Position numbers and translations under genes: made by a program
Part shown: piece after piece, positions 1 to 12,851 of the stretch
Position numbering within the stretch: position 1 is the stretch's first letter
How the letters are laid out: each line of letters opens with the position of its first letter
Origin: Laguncularia racemosa
Lineage: Eukaryota; Streptophyta; Magnoliopsida; Myrtales; Combretaceae
NCBI GenBank assembly: GCA_037954665.1
Contig: JBBMOL010000139.1
Span: forward strand, 104,232 to 168,231
Reading direction: 5' to 3'
Length of the DNA: 64,000 bases
The notes under the pieces: generated by a model
The model's database searches: none
Told to the model about the DNA's origin: nothing
The model's input: only the letters and a program-made list of their open reading frames with translations

Positions 1-725
1 AAGTTATCGTTGTTTAATTCTTTTACTATACTAGAAGATTTCTATGAGGGAGGGCAGGTACCCCTCTCACTCTCTTTATTAGAGAGCATATGAAAAGAGG
101 AAGAAGATATAGCCACCACACCTATTTTGGGATGAGAAGTGAGAAAAGAATACAAAAGTTGAAAAGTGTGATAAAAAATGTAAGAATTGGAATCTCATGC
201 TCAAGAACAAAGGAGGAGATGTTAGAGAAGAAAAAAGTGTCAAAATGAAGCCATGGACTAGTATATATAGGTAACAAGATAGGAAATGAAGAAATGGTTA
301 ACTAAAGCGACATGACATAATGCCTTCCAATCCAATCTAGACACATGTGCCACAATTCTAATTGATGGTGAGGCACGTAGACCTCACCTAATACAAGTAT
401 GATAGCTATCCCTAGCATTAAATATGCTAAACTTTGTATGCCTACAACAAATTGAATTAAGATTACTTTGAGAAGCCACTTCGACCTTAGATTAAATGTT
501 GCAAAGGAATTCCTAAACTGCTCATCCAATCTATGAAAGCCATCACTAGTTTAGCTTACCTTAAGGGATAAGATACAATAGCTTGGTGAATCACCTGCTT
601 GATCTCGCCCCCTTAAGTGCCAGCTCAAGGGTACTATGAGAAAATTACACGATAATAATTACTAAGACTTTTTTTAGTGAGGTTTGTCTAGGGTAAAATA
701 AGTGTTTACACTGATTAAGCAATGA
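1..725. other. Unassigned AT-rich DNA at window edge
   Basis: I recognise no gene, LTR end or coding homology here. A 75-codon open frame on the minus strand (302-529) has no recognisable motif and is probably chance. Removing the solo LTR at 731-1413 joins this segment to 1419-1561, so both stretches belong to the same older DNA into which the solo LTR inserted. It may be the flank of element D or part of an element that starts left of the window. Confidence 0.4.
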
Positions 726-730
726 TATGG

Positions 731-1413
731 TGATGGGGATCAAGTAGCATCAAGAGTTCTCGAGCTAAAGTCTAATGACCCGCTACATGGTATTGGAGGT
801 CCAATGACAAGAGCTAGAGTTAAGCGAGCGAGAGAAGCCTTGCAAGGATTAGTTATGGAACTCCAAGAGCAAGAAGTAAGTCGACACAAGTCTAATTCAA
901 GCCCCGAGATAGTAAACATAATATATCAAAGCACGGATGAAGTGGAGGCCATCAACGATGGAACGACGGCCTTCAGCAAAGGGAAGGCCGCCGGCCTAAA
1001 TTTCAAGGCTGCCGGCCTTGGAAGCTGCACAGCCGGTGTAGTGCCGGCCTAGATATTCGTGGAACGTCTTTTTGTTTTCTTCCGTTATTTCAAAGCTGGC
1101 CATATATGAATTTAGGCCGCCAGCTTATGTGTTTTTTCGAATATAATACCTTATGTTGTCATTTGAAAGGACACTTTTATCAGATGGAGTAAAAATTTCC
1201 TTGAGAGAATCCTCTCTTCTTTAGTTCTTGCAATAGAACTTCCTTCGATTTCTTCATCCTAAACGCTTGGAGAAATCAATCCAGATAGCTTAGGTTTTAA
1301 TCGATGGGTTCGATTAGGGTCGGGTTTCGTTTTGTTTTCAATTCAATTTCGATTCTTAGGTTTGAATCCTTCTTGAACGTTAGGTCTTAGATCGATATCT
1401 AGGGTTCATGTCA
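731..1413 (+). mobile_element. Solo LTR of the K family
   Basis: The segment begins TGATGGGGATCAAG and ends GGTTCATGTCA. It is flanked by the exact 5-bp direct repeat TATGG (726-730 and 1414-1418). It aligns along its length with the K LTRs at 33126-33903 and 56243-56913. The first half stays open and encodes the C-terminal tail of K-type pol (DPLHGIGGPMTRARVKR near 775-835). It then has the GC-rich GGCCGCCGGCC block near 987-1050. No primer-binding site or internal region is attached, so this is a solo LTR left by LTR-LTR recombination. Confidence 0.88.
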
Positions 1414-1561
1414 TATGGTAACTTGTGGGATAAGTAAAGCAAATCAAATCCAGTTTGCTAGTGGCGACTATACAGTCATAGCCCAGGAGATGGAATAAGT
1501 AATTAACACCAATAAATAGATTATATGGAATTAGAAATTGCAATAAGTAATGAAAGTACCT

Positions 1562-2814
1562 TGATAAGTGTTAAAAGAACCTTATTTATAGTGTTTATTG
1601 AATATGAATTTGTATGAATTTTGTGTGAATTTATTAAGAACAAGACACTTAAGTGCTCAATATTTGATTTTAGGGTTTAAAGAGTGCAAATTAAAGATTT
1701 AAAGAAGATTTGAGTGAAAAAAGAAGCAAAATCTGGAAAAATATGAGAAAAAGGTGATTTTTACATGTGCACAACCTTCAACATGGCTATGATGATGCCA
1801 GTGCTGGGGAGCAAAAAGTGATCAGAATGCATTGTGCAATTGTGCCCTGGCCGCTGCACAAGTGGTGCAAAAAGTCATGCTAAAGTAAGAAATCTACCTA
1901 GAGAAGAAATTGCGGGAATTTCAGAGTGCATGACCTTGAGCATGGCCGTATAGAAATCGAAACATCAAAATTTTATGTTTTTCTAGAGTATGCGACCCCA
2001 AGCATGGGCGTGCACCAAGTTGTGCTTGCGATAAAAAATCCCAAACTATAAATACTCACTTCATTACAAAAATTAGGAATCTAATTTTATTTTCTCTCAT
2101 AGCCACTCTAAAAACCTTAGGAGGGTATAATCACACATTTACAGAGCAAAATCGTTGGAGCATCATCGGAAAACACAAAATGATTACGAGAGTTTATTCT
2201 TTTCATCATGAATCATTTTTATTTCAATAGATTTCTTGTCATTACTGTAGATTCTATGGAGGAACTCTAAACCATGTGATTGAATTACTTATTGATTAAT
2301 TAAAAGTTTATGTCTTTGTATCTATTCATGTGTTTTTACTACTATGTAATTGATTTATTGTGCGAATCAATTACATCTATAATTCTTGTTAGATAGAGAG
2401 AGTTCTCATATAATAGGATAGATCTTCATAAATAGAATGATTGCATGTTTTACCTAGAGGTAGGAAGACTTCAATTTTTTGCATCAAGATTTAATCTTGT
2501 TTTGGAAATTGTGAGCTTAATGAAATCTTATAGGGCGATAGTGATGGAGAGGTCTCTACTATTCCGTATAAGGTTATTAATTAATTAACTTGAGGGAGTA
2601 TTTAGTTTAATTGAGAATTCCTATAGTGCAAAACATAAAAAATTAATTAATCAAAACTTTATTATAAGAAAGTTAGGATTTAAAGTGGATTAAGATGAAT
2701 GGTATGTCTTTGCGATTGAATTCATTTATTATAGCAATTATAATTAATCTTTGGGTTATTAGATTAGTTAATTAGTGATTTAATTTATTAATCTCACATT
2801 ACGATTTAGACTAG
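1562..2814 (+). repeat. D 5' LTR, first part (U3-R)
   Basis: This part starts TGATAAGTGTTAAAAG. It holds GC-richer words such as GAGCATGGCCGTA (about 1938-1951) upstream of a TATA box, in an otherwise AT-rich LTR. It continues at 12852 after element A; the ACTAG before A is repeated after it. The start is chosen by the TGAT...ATCA end symmetry with 13014 and has no second LTR to confirm it. Confidence 0.6.
2047..2054 (+). promoter_or_regulatory. TATA box in D 5' LTR
   Basis: TATAAATA lies downstream of the GC-richer U3 words, at the usual place for an LTR promoter. It is now separated from D gag by element A. Confidence 0.5.
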
Positions 2815-4428
2815 TGATGGGTGTCGAATCCAACAAAAATAAAACCTACTCCTAGACAATTATATGATTTGCATATAGTGGTGAGTAGGGTCGAATCCAT
2901 AGGGATTGGTAAAGATATTTCTATTCAAAGAGAACAATAAGAAAAAGGAAAATGGGGGGGTTTTGTTTGTGAATCAAATAAAATAAAACAAGGTAAGAAA
3001 ATCAGATATTGGTAAAAGCCGAGCCAAAGGAATCAAGATGGTTTAATTCTAGGAATTGATCATCGATGCAAATGTTCTCTATTCTTGTTCTAGATAAATT
3101 GGTTATGGTTATTAACAAGCTCTAACAACCTATCTCTCCTTACTTCCTCGATAACCTCAGACAAGCGCTTTGAATTATTTCTCTTATTGATTAAACAACC
3201 CTTAGGATTTAATCTATCAATAGCATTAAGATCTAGAGAGACTACCAATTCATGCCAGTAGATTATAAGATAACCTATTTAAACATGATCACACACCTCC
3301 ATAACATGAATTCGATCATCTCTTTTATAACCAAACATGTTATTGCATCACTAAGACTAGAACAATCAAACAATTACGGATTTTACGTGCTAGTTGACAA
3401 TATATTAACTTGCTAATTGAGTAGAAGAGCTCTATTCATACCAATCAACAAAGATAATAATGACAAAACGATCAGAAGATATATGAATACCCGAAAGCAA
3501 AGAATAGAATAAATACAAGTCAATTAGACCTCACAATTCGTGGAGAATTAAACATCTATGACCCTTTGGCTAGAAAAGTAGCTTAGCTACTCATGTTCAT
3601 CAATAAAACAAAAATAAAAGATAGAAACATAATGAACCCGGTTGCTTGCTCTACCTCCAAGATGATCCAAGGTTCTTCAAGATCCAAAGATTCAAAAGTT
3701 GTCCTAACCCTCTAGGGTTGGCTCTATTTATACTATTAGATGGATAGCATGTGATCTTTTGCTAGCAAGATACGAAAATATCTTTCCTTTTTCAAGTAGA
3801 TTTTGAGAAGTGACGATACGTCTGCCTGGCACGCCCCACCACACGGCCGTGGGTTAAGCCGTACCATCCTCTGTGCATATTCTTCAAGTCTTCAACCACG
3901 CCCAGTGTGAACCACGGTTACACACACGGCCAGATTTCAAGCCGTGCCTTCGTCTGTGCATAATCTTCAAGTCTTCATCTGTGTCCAGTGTGTAGCACGG
4001 TTACAACCACGGCTAGATTTCAAGCCGTGTCTTCATCTGGTTGATGTTCTACACTTTCTTCTCCTTGGCACATCTATCTTCCACCACGGCTTCAAGCACG
4101 GTTTATCTCACGGGTTCTACCACGGCCGTGTCTTAAGCCGTGTCTCTCTCTGTTCAAAGTCCTCATTTTCGCCTTCTTTTCCAGTGTGTAACACGGTTTG
4201 AACCTTGGCCGTGCCTCAAACCGTGCTTCCTCCGGTGGTGTAATTTCTTGTCTTGATCCAAGTTGTAGATGACTTCTCTAAAATACTTGAATTATCATCC
4301 TTGACTCCATTTAACCTGATTTATCACGATGATAGAATTAAAGTACCATTTCCTTATGATTTCTATAAAATCAATAATAATTTAACACAATTTATACTAT
4401 AAGGATTAAGTATAAAATGGCTCTATCA
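2815..4428 (-). repeat. A 3' LTR
   Basis: It runs from TGATGGGTGTCGAATCC to GGCTCTATCA on the plus strand and pairs with 11222-12846. It has the GC-rich CACGGCCGTG/AAGCCGTG repeat block (about 3830-4245) and a TATAAATAG box on the minus strand (3724-3732). Relative to the 5' LTR it lacks 12 bp between two CTTAG words near 3200. Confidence 0.95.
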
Positions 4429-4441
4429 AATTCCCCCACAC
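4429..4441 (-). other. A polypurine tract
   Basis: GTGTGGGGGAATT on the minus strand directly abuts the 3' LTR, where the plus-strand primer of reverse transcription is expected. The same tract abuts the 3' LTR of element B. Confidence 0.85.
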
Positions 4442-5772
4442 TTAAACTCTTGCTTGTCCTCAAGCAATTGCATCAAATCAATTGAGAAATCTATCATAGA
4501 TTATACAAACTTTCTTTTCATCATTCCATGCATCTATTCATTTGTAATTCATGACTTGTAGTTTTAATGTCTACTACTTCAACCAAACTGGTTTCCTGTG
4601 ATCAAATTACTATGGGCAAAATTCAATAGCTAATCTAAACAAAACAAACTTTAATCCTCATGTTTAGCAAAAGAATTTTTATTCCAAAAGTAAATACTTA
4701 ATCCACTAAGGAAAAACACCCAATTAAACTTCATTGGACATTAGCAAACATATAATCCTTGCAACATAAAGTAAAAGCATATAGTATAAGCTCTTTGCTA
4801 GATATTCTTCCTTTTATACATCTTTGTTTTATTCAATGAATGTTCACATTCATGTTCTTTTGATTTATTCAAGCATCTATTTTGACGGGTTTTTGCCCGC
4901 TTCTTTTCATGAACTTTTGCCTTTTTCGCCCTTATCGTTATAGTGAGTTCATTGAGTCGGCAACATCCCGAGCTCATCACTCAAGTGACCGGGTTTTGAG
5001 ATACCCCTACAGACTCTTCCTCACTCTAACATTCAAGTTTGAATACTCTTAACTCAATTAGTTGAATCATTGGAGTAATGGCTATGCTTGATTTATTTTT
5101 TTTTCGCTAAGTGTTATGATTGCTTTACAAACAACTTCAAAGAGTATACAGTAGCTAATATAACCTAGAAGTAAACTTGTTTATTTTTCACTTAGGGACT
5201 CGACTTACTCTTAGACTTCCAATTCTAAAGCTAAATACAAAGTAAATTTGTTTCTTAAAGATTTCACTACTTAATTTTAACCATGTATTCTAATCACAGC
5301 AGTGGGTGAGTAAAACATTTGAACAAGTCAATTTCACATTTTGTAGATGCTTATTACAACATTTAGTACAATCTCTAGATTTCAAGATAATTTTGAAAAA
5401 ATTTGGCTTAAAATTGCTTAAGGACAAACATTCAGAGTATAAGTTAGTTCTCTATTCTCTATATTTTATTATCCTCTCCCCCACACTTAGCTTAAACAGT
5501 GTCCTCACTGTTCCTAATTTAGCACAATTGAAGAGGAATTAACAACATAAAGTACATTAGAGAATAAGAGAAAGGAAATATTGGTACTTCCCTAGTATTG
5601 GAGTGCTCCCTTTAAGCTCTGGAAAGTGTCATCTAATGATATGTATCCTTGCTGCAGCCGATCCAAAGAGTTCAAAACTACACTAAAATCAAAACAAACT
5701 AAACTAAAACAAAACAAAACTAAAACAAACCAAAACTAATGCAAAACAAAACTTGTTTTTTTTTTTTTTTTA
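4442..5772 (-). other. A 3' untranslated region
   Basis: This is about 1.3 kb without a coding region, between the pol end and the polypurine tract. It contains a second GTGTGGGGGAGA tract (5475-5486, minus) that could act as an internal plus-strand primer. A long T-run near 5757-5771 reads as poly(A) on the element strand, next to the hairpin element. It is nearly identical to 20561-21863 of element B and similar to 39928-40707 of element C. I see no conserved open frame. Confidence 0.6.
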
Positions 5773-5824
5773 CATGGGTTGCCTCCCATGAAGCGCCTTT
5801 CTTTAACGTCTTTGGCTAGACGTT
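5773..5824 (-). promoter_or_regulatory. Two-hairpin RNA element after A pol
   Basis: On the element strand the first hairpin has stem AACGTCT/AGACGTT and loop AGCCAA (5805-5824). The second has stem CATGGG/CCCATG and loop AGGCAA (5773-5790). The 14-nt spacer ends in GGCGCTT. Elements B, C and D have the same arrangement. Pol stops 7 nt upstream of the first stem. The function is unknown to me; position and conservation suggest a cis-acting RNA element. Confidence 0.65.
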
Positions 5825-5831
5825 CCTGTCA

Positions 5832-8735
5832 TCAATCACAATACTCGGGATGAGTTAAACTGGTTTCTTCAATATTACATACTTGAAATCCTTCATAAAA
5901 AGGTTTCAAGCGATGACCATTGACTTTGAAGGTCTTACCAGTTTCAAGGCTTGCGATCTCAACTGCACCATGGGAAAATATGTTAGCGATAACAAAAGGG
6001 CCAATCCACCGTGATTGTAGTTTGCCAGGAAACAATTTCAATCGAGAATGGTAAAGTAATACTTTTTGACCTACAGAAAAATTCTTTCGGGAAATCATTT
6101 GATCATGAAAATCCTTTGTTTTTTCCTTGTAGATTTTAGTACTCTCATAAGCTTCTCTTCGAATCTCCTCAAGTTCTTGTAATTGAAGTTTTCTGTGTTC
6201 ACCCGCCTCATCCATTCGCATGTTACATTGTTTTACAGCCCAATACACCTTATGTTCCAGCTCCACAGGGAGATGATAGGGTTTGCCAAATATTAAACGG
6301 TACGGAGACATACCTATAGGGGTCTTGTAAGCTGTCCGGTAGGCCCATAATGCATCCTCAAGTCTTGTGCTCCAGTCCTTCCTGCTTGGATTGACGATTT
6401 TTTCCAGAATAGACTTGATTTCTCGATTTGAGACTTCTACCAATCCATTGGTTTGAGGGTGGTATGCGGTGGAAGTGCGATGAGTGACCCTGTATTTTTT
6501 TAGTAGAGTTTCCACTATCCTATTACAAAAGTGTGTGCCACGATCACTGATAAGAGCCTTTGGTGTCCCGAACCTAGCAAAAATATAAGATTTAACAAAA
6601 TCCACAACAACTTTAGCATCATTAGTTCGAGTCGCTTTGGCTTCCACCCATTTCGAAACATAATCCACAGCAAGAAGGATATAAACATTACCGAAGGAAG
6701 GAGGAAAAGGACCCATGAAGTCAATACCCCATATATCAAATATTTCACAAGCAAGAATAGGGGTAAGTGGCATTTGATCTCTACGTCCTAAGTTCCCAAT
6801 CTTTTGACATCGTTCACAAGACTTACAAAACATAAAAGAGTCACGAAATAATGTAGGCCAAAACAAACCACAACCTAATACCTTTTGAGCTGTCCTCTTA
6901 GGGCCAAAATATCCACCACATGCATATGAGTGACAAAATTGCAAGACAGAAGGGATATCGTCTTGAGAAATACACCTTCTAATGATTTGATCAGCACAAT
7001 GTTTCCACAAATATGGGTCATCCCATACATAATACTTAGCATCACTTTTAATTTTATCTTTTTGAGCCCTAGACAAATCACTTGGTAGTGTCTTAGTAAC
7101 CAAATAATTGACAATATCAGCATACCACGGAATTGTCTTTTGAATAGAAAAGAGATACTCATCTGGAAAATCATCTTGTATTTGTGTGGACCCTTCACTG
7201 ATAGGAATTCGACTGAGGTGGTCGGCAACTAAGTTTTCTGAGCCTTTCCTATCACGTATCTCCAGATCGAACTCTTGTAAGAGGAGTATCCATCGAATAA
7301 GTCTTGGTTTCGCCTCCTTCTTCGCGAGCAGGTATTTAAGAGCTGCATGATCAAAGTAAACAATTACCTTAGTACCAAGTAAATATGATCTGAATTTTTC
7401 TAATGCAAAAACAATAGCCAAGAGTTCTTTTTCCGTTGTGGAATAGTTGCATTGAGCATTATCCAAAGTTCTTGAAGCATAATAAATGGCATGAGAAGCT
7501 CTCCCAACTCTTTGGCCAAGAACTGCTCCAACTGCATAGTTGCTCGCATCACACATGATTTCAAAGGGAAGGGTCCAGTCGGGTGGTTGGATGATTGGAG
7601 CAGAAGTTAACTTGTCCCTCAGTGTATCAAAAGCGTTCTTGCAGGCCTCATCGAACTCAAATGTCACTTCTTTTTGTAGCAATCGACATAAGGGTTGAGT
7701 AATCTTGGAGAAATCCTTGATGAAGCATCGATAGAATCCTGCACTCCCAAGAAAAGACCGAATTTCCCGTACACTTACAGGGTAAGGTAAAGATTTAATC
7801 AGTTCTACCTTAGCTTTATCGATTTCAAGCCCATTAGAAGATACTATATGGCCTAAAATGAGACTCTATTCAACCATAAAGTGACATTTTTCATAATTCA
7901 ACACTAGATTCTTATCTATACATCTTTGAAGCACTTTTGTAAGGTTAGTCAAACATGAATCAAAAGAATTACCATAAACGGTAAAGTCATCCATGAAAAC
8001 TTCTATAATATTCTCCACATAATCTGAAAATATACTAACCATACATCTTTGGAATGTGGCTGGGGCATTGCAGAGCCCAAAAGGCATCCTTCGATACGCA
8101 AAAGTACCGAATGGACAAGTGAAAGTGGTCTTCTCTTGATCTTCCAGTGCCACTGGAATTTGATGAAAACCTGAATAACCATCAAGACAACAATAGTGAG
8201 AATGGCCAGCCAAACGTTCAAGCATTTGATCAAGAAAAGGAAGAGGGAAGTGGTCCTTCCGAGTTGACGCGTTTAACTTCCTGTAATCAACACAAACCCT
8301 CCATCCATTCTGAACCCGAGTAGGAATTAACTCACCATCGGAGTTTTCAATCACAGTTAAGCCTGTTTTCTTTGGAACAACTTGGATCGGACTTACCCAT
8401 TTGCTGTCAGAAATTGGATAGATCATACCTGCATCAAGAAGTTTCAAGATCTCTTTCTTAACTACCTCCATCATAGGTGGATTCAAACGATGCTGAACTT
8501 CTCTTGAAGGTTTGCAATTATCTTCCATCAAAATCTTGTGCATGCAGGTGGATGGGCTTAGTCCTTTGATATCAGCTATGGACCATCCAATGGCTCCTTT
8601 GTACTCCCTCAACACCCGAATTAACTTTTCTTCTTCTAAAGTACTTAGCTTGTTGGAGACTATCACAACAAGAGTCTCCTTTTCTCCTAAGAAAATATAT
8701 TTTAGATGTTCGGGTAGGGTTTTAATTCTAGCTTC
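5832..8735 (-). pseudogene. pol: A pol: reverse transcriptase, RNase H, integrase
   Basis: One reading frame runs from about 8735 to 5832 with a single internal stop (7866-7868). RT shows VCVDYRKLN and the catalytic FMDD (near 7985-7996). RNase H shows its acidic residues in MCDASNYAVG, TTEKELLAIV, YFDHAALKYLL and NLVADHLSR. Integrase has a zinc-finger region in which the second histidine appears replaced by tyrosine (GGYFGPKRT), then the D-D-E core in GIDFMGPFP, LISDRGTHFCN and TNGLVEVSNRE. The frame is shifted relative to gag-protease near 8720-8735. The order RT-RNase H-IN is Ty3/Gypsy, and the motif style fits Athila. Confidence 0.9.
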
Positions 8736-11170
8736 GGTGCCTGCACAACAGAAGGAAGAAGTTTTGTGTTAGAAGGGGGTAAATGAATGTAGGACACATC
8801 ATACCTGATAGGTTTTAATGATTCCAACTCCCAAATCTTGTCCTGCAAATCAGAGGATATTACAAACTTCTCCTTAAGAGTTGTCAATGCATGAATCGTA
8901 AGACTCTTATTAAGTACAACTTTCAACTCATCATCATCTATCAAATCAAATGTAGTCTGTGTTAATGGGTCAATAACATCAACAACAAAAACGGGTGAGA
9001 TGTCACTAGGATATTTCATGGCATCATAAATGTTAAATTTAATCACTTCACCATCAAATTCCATAGTGAGGTTACCATCATGTACATCGATTTTTGTTCT
9101 AGATGTCTTAAGAAATGGTCTCCCTAATAATATCATCGATGAATTACGAGAATCATCATTTTCCATGTCAAGCACATAAAAATCTGCGAGGAAAACCAAA
9201 CCATTAACTTGTACTAAAACATCTTCTAGAACTCCCTCAGGATAAACATTGGACCTATCAGCAAGTTGAACAATAACGCCTGTTTCCTTTAGGGGGCCAA
9301 CATTTAAACATTGATAAACAGACAAAGGCATAACATTGATTGAAGTGCCTAAATCACACATAGCTTTAGTGATTCCAAGGTTACCTATTTTGCAAGGAAT
9401 AGTAAACATACCTGGATCCTTACATTTAGGAGGAAGCTTCTTTTGAAGAATAGCTGAAACATTCTCACCTACACTAATCTTTTCATTACCTTTCAGCTTT
9501 CTTTTGTTAGTGCACAATTCTTTTAGAAATTTAGCATAACGAGGTACTTGCTTAATAGCATCCAGCAAGGGAATGTTTACCTCAACTTTGTGAAAAGTGT
9601 CAAGAATCTCTTTTTCTTCAACTTCATTCTTGGATTTTGCTAGTCTGGAAGGGAAAGGAGGTGCTGTTGTCATGACCTTTGGTGGTTCAATGAGGGGTCC
9701 TTTGATCTGATTGTTCTGCTGGCTTGGAGTTGAAGTTTCTTTCTCAGTCTCTACCTCAGGATTAGTTCGGTGATTCTCCTCATTTGATCCCTGCAATTTC
9801 GTTCCACTTCTCAAGGTAATTGCATTAGCACTTTGCTTTGGATTTGCGACGATTTGAGAAGGTAACTTACTTTGAGTTTCCAACCTATTTAGAGAAGAAG
9901 CAAGTTGACTTACCTGATTTTCCAAGTTGTGGATGCTCTGCTTTGTCTCATCCTGAAATTGTTTTGTATTAACGGCAAGTGATTTAACAATTTCCTCAAG
10001 GGACATACCTGAAGTGGAAGGAGCCTGTGATACTTGGTTTAATGGCTTGGGTTGGAATTGTTGGAAGTTTTGTGGTTTATTGCCATATCTGAAGTTAGGG
10101 TGATCCCTTCATCCGGGATTGTAAGTGTTTGAATAGGGATCATATTTCCTTTGTGGCTGTCCTGGGAATCCGCCTACAGCATTGGCGTGTTCATGGTTGT
10201 CATCTTGCAATGTGGGACACATTTCGGTCGGATGACTAGGAGCAGCACAAATTCCACAAGCTTTCACCTGTTGGGTATTTCCAAGAGCTAGCTGCTGCAC
10301 AAGGGAGGTAAGATTAGAAATTTGATGTTCAAGGTTAGACACATTTACCTCATTTACCTTCCTTGAAGATGCATCATGCCTATACCCAAATTGTTGCGAA
10401 TTGGCAGCCATAATGGAGATCAATTCCCTAGCTTGACCAGGGGGTTTGTTTACTATGGCGCCTCTACTTGCAGCATCCATCATCTTTCTTTCCATCGGAA
10501 GTAGGCCTTCGTAGAGATATTAGATGAGGAGTTGTTCAGATATCCCATGTTGTGGGCAACTTGCACACAATTGCTTGAACCTCTCCCAATACTCATGAAG
10601 TGTCTCGGTGTCCCTCTGTTTTATACCACAAATTTCTCTTCATATACCAGCGGCTCTAGAGGCGGGGAAGAATTTGTCCAAGAAGAGTCTCACCATATCT
10701 GTCCAAGTGGTGATAGAACCTGGAGGCAAATAAAACAACCAATCTTTAGCTTTAGTACTTAAAGAAAATGGAAAAGCACGTAGCTTGATTTGATCGTCAG
10801 TTATTCCTTGCGGCCCCATACTAGAACACACTATATGGAACTCTTTCAAGTGCTTATGAGGATCTTCATTCTCAAGACCATGAAATGCAGGTAGCAGATG
10901 TATCAACCCAGATTTCAATTCGAATTCCACGGCTAGTTCGGGGTAGTGAATACAAAGTGGTTGTTGATTCACATCCGGTGCAGCCAACTCCCTTAAGGTT
11001 CTCTCGAGATTTGCCATGTCGTCCTCTTTTTCAGAATCAAGGGATGAATCAGACAAGTCCGATACTAAGTTCGGTCCGGGGGATGATCTAGCTTCTTGTC
11101 GCAGCCTCTTTAGAGTCTTCTCAATCTCCGGATTATAAGTTAGTTCACCTATCTGAGAAGAACGAGTCAT
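8702..11170 (-). pseudogene. gag: A gag-protease
   Basis: The start is the ATG at 11170 (MTRSSQ), because the longer open frame upstream only reads through the PBS and LTR. The retrotransposon gag domain includes LSTKAKDWLFYLPPG. A CX2CX4HX4C zinc knuckle (CGICAAPSHPTEMC) lies near 10220-10260, and an aspartic-protease domain has DLGTSINVMP near 9320-9350. Three in-frame stops (10640-10642, 10520-10522, 10109-10111) interrupt an otherwise single frame. At the second and third the C copy has CAA and TGG, so these are C-to-T and G-to-A changes. The product would form the virus-like particle and process the polyprotein. Confidence 0.88.
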
Positions 11171-11198
11171 ACAAGAATAGAAATAAATTTGACACCAT

Positions 11199-11216
11199 TC
11201 CTCGGCAACGGCGCCA
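11199..11216 (-). other. A primer-binding site, tRNA-Asp
   Basis: TGGCGCCGTTGCCGAGGA on the minus strand, five bases inside the 5' LTR. It matches the complement of the plant tRNA-Asp(GUC) 3' end with one mismatch. Confidence 0.9.
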
Positions 11217-11221
11217 AAATT

Positions 11222-12846
11222 TGATGGGTGTCGAATCCAACAAAAATAAAACCTACTCCTAGACAATTATATGATTTGCATATAGTGGTGAGTAGAGTCG
11301 AATCCACAGGGATTGGTAAAGATATTTCTATTCAAAGAGAACAATAAGAAAAAGGAAAATGGGGGGTTTTGTTTGTGAATCAAATAAAATAAAACAAGGT
11401 AAGAAAATCAGATATTGGTAAAAGCCGAGCCAAAGGAATCAAGATGGTTTAATTCTAGGAATTGATCATCGATGCAAATGTTCTCTATTCTTGTTCTAGA
11501 TAAATTGGTTATGGTTATTAACAAGCTCTAACAACCTATCTCTCCTTACTTCCTCAATAACCTCGGACAAGCGCTTTGAATTATTTCTCTTATTGATTAA
11601 ACAACCCTTAGACAAGCGCTTAGGATTTAATCTATCAATAGCATTAAGATCTAGAGAGACTACCAATTCATGCCAGTAGATTATAAGATAACCTATTTAA
11701 ACATGATCACACACCTCCATAACATGAATTCGATCATCTCTTTTATAACCAAACATGTTATTGCATCACTAAGACTAGAACAATCAAACAATTACGGATT
11801 TTACGTGCTAGTTGACAATATATTAACTTGCTAATTGAGTAGAAGAGCTCTATTCATACCAATCAACAAAGATAATAATGACAAAACGATCAGAAGATAT
11901 ATGAATACCCGAAAGCAAAGAATAGAATAAATACAAGTCAATTAGACCTCACAATTCGTGGAGAATTAAACATCTATGACCCTTTGGCTAGAAAAGTAGC
12001 TTAGCTACTCATGTTCATCAATAAAACGAAAATAAAAGATAGAAACATAATGAACCCGGTTGCTTGCTCTGCCTCCAAGATGATCCAAGGTTCTTCAAGA
12101 TCCAAAGATTCAAAAGTTGTCCTAACCCTCTAGGGTTGGCTCTATTTATACTATTAGATGGATAGCATGTGATCTTTTGCTAGCAAGATACGAAAATATC
12201 TTTCCTTTTTCAAGTAGATTTCGAGAAGTGAAGATACGTCTGCCTGGCACGCCCCACCACACGGCCGTGGGTTAAGCCGTACCATCCTCTGTGCATATTC
12301 TTCAAGTCTTCAACCACGCCCAGTGTGAACCATGGTTACACACACGGCCAGATTTCAAGCCGTGCCTTCGTCTGTGCATAATCTTCAAGTCTTCATCTGT
12401 GTCCAGTGTGTAGCACGGTTACAACCACGGCTAGATTTCAAGCCGTGTCTTCATCTGGTTGATGTTCCACACTTTCTTCTCCTTGGCACATCTATCTTCC
12501 ACCACGGCTTCAAGCACGGTTTATCCCACGGGTTCTACCACGGCCGTGTCTTAAGCCGTGTCTCTCTCTGTTCAAAGTCCTCATTTTCGCCTTCTTTTCC
12601 AGTGTGTAACACGGTTTTAACCTTGGCCGTGCCTCAAACTGTGCTTCCTCCGGTGGTGTAATTTCTTGTCTTGATCCAAGTTGTAGATGACTTCTCTAAA
12701 ATACTTGAATTAGCATCCTTGACTCCATTTAACCTGATTTATCACGATGATAGAATTAAAGTACCATTTCCTTAAGATTTCTATAAAATCAATAATACTT
12801 TAACACAATTTATACTATAAGGATTGAGTATAAAATGGCTCTATCA
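11222..12846 (-). repeat. A 5' LTR
   Basis: It is the pair of 2815-4428, with the same ends and the same GC-rich repeat block (about 12240-12650). It carries 12 extra bases between two CTTAG words near 11608-11624. Open frames in this LTR follow the repeat block and are not genes. Confidence 0.95.
12142..12150 (-). promoter_or_regulatory. TATA box of A 5' LTR
   Basis: TATAAATAG on the minus strand lies downstream of the GC-rich repeats in element sense, followed by the CCCTAGAGGG palindrome. The same box is found in every A, B and C LTR. Confidence 0.6.
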
Positions 12847-12851
12847 ACTAG

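Larger units (their letters stand above)
2815..12846 (-). mobile_element. Element A: near-complete Athila-like retrotransposon
   Basis: A is about 10.0 kb, on the minus strand. LTRs of 1614 bp (3', left) and 1625 bp (5', right) enclose PBS, gag-protease, pol and a 3' region with a polypurine tract. The target-site duplication ACTAG at 2810-2814 and 12847-12851 is exact. The two LTRs are very similar, which suggests a recent insertion. Three gag stops, one frameshift between protease and RT and one RT stop make this copy defective, but all domains needed by an autonomous element are present. It is the likely type of partner for the pol-less B and C. Confidence 0.95.

Noticed and set aside
804..1052. 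82-codon open frame as a host gene
   Set aside because: It is the pol-tail coding segment inside a K-family solo LTR, with a flanking 5-bp duplication.
3944..4201. Recurrent open frames reading MPSSVHNLQVF-type proteins in LTRs (also 12332-12661, 19993-20320, 36353-36598, 40691-41145)
   Set aside because: They follow the GC-rich 83-bp repeats in A, B and C LTRs, occur on whichever strand is antisense to the element, lack any domain and are broken differently in each copy.
11171..11266. Extended gag start MSRSRFYFCW in A (also in B and C)
   Set aside because: These codons read through LTR, PBS and spacer; the in-frame ATG giving MTRSSQ after the PBS is the plausible start.
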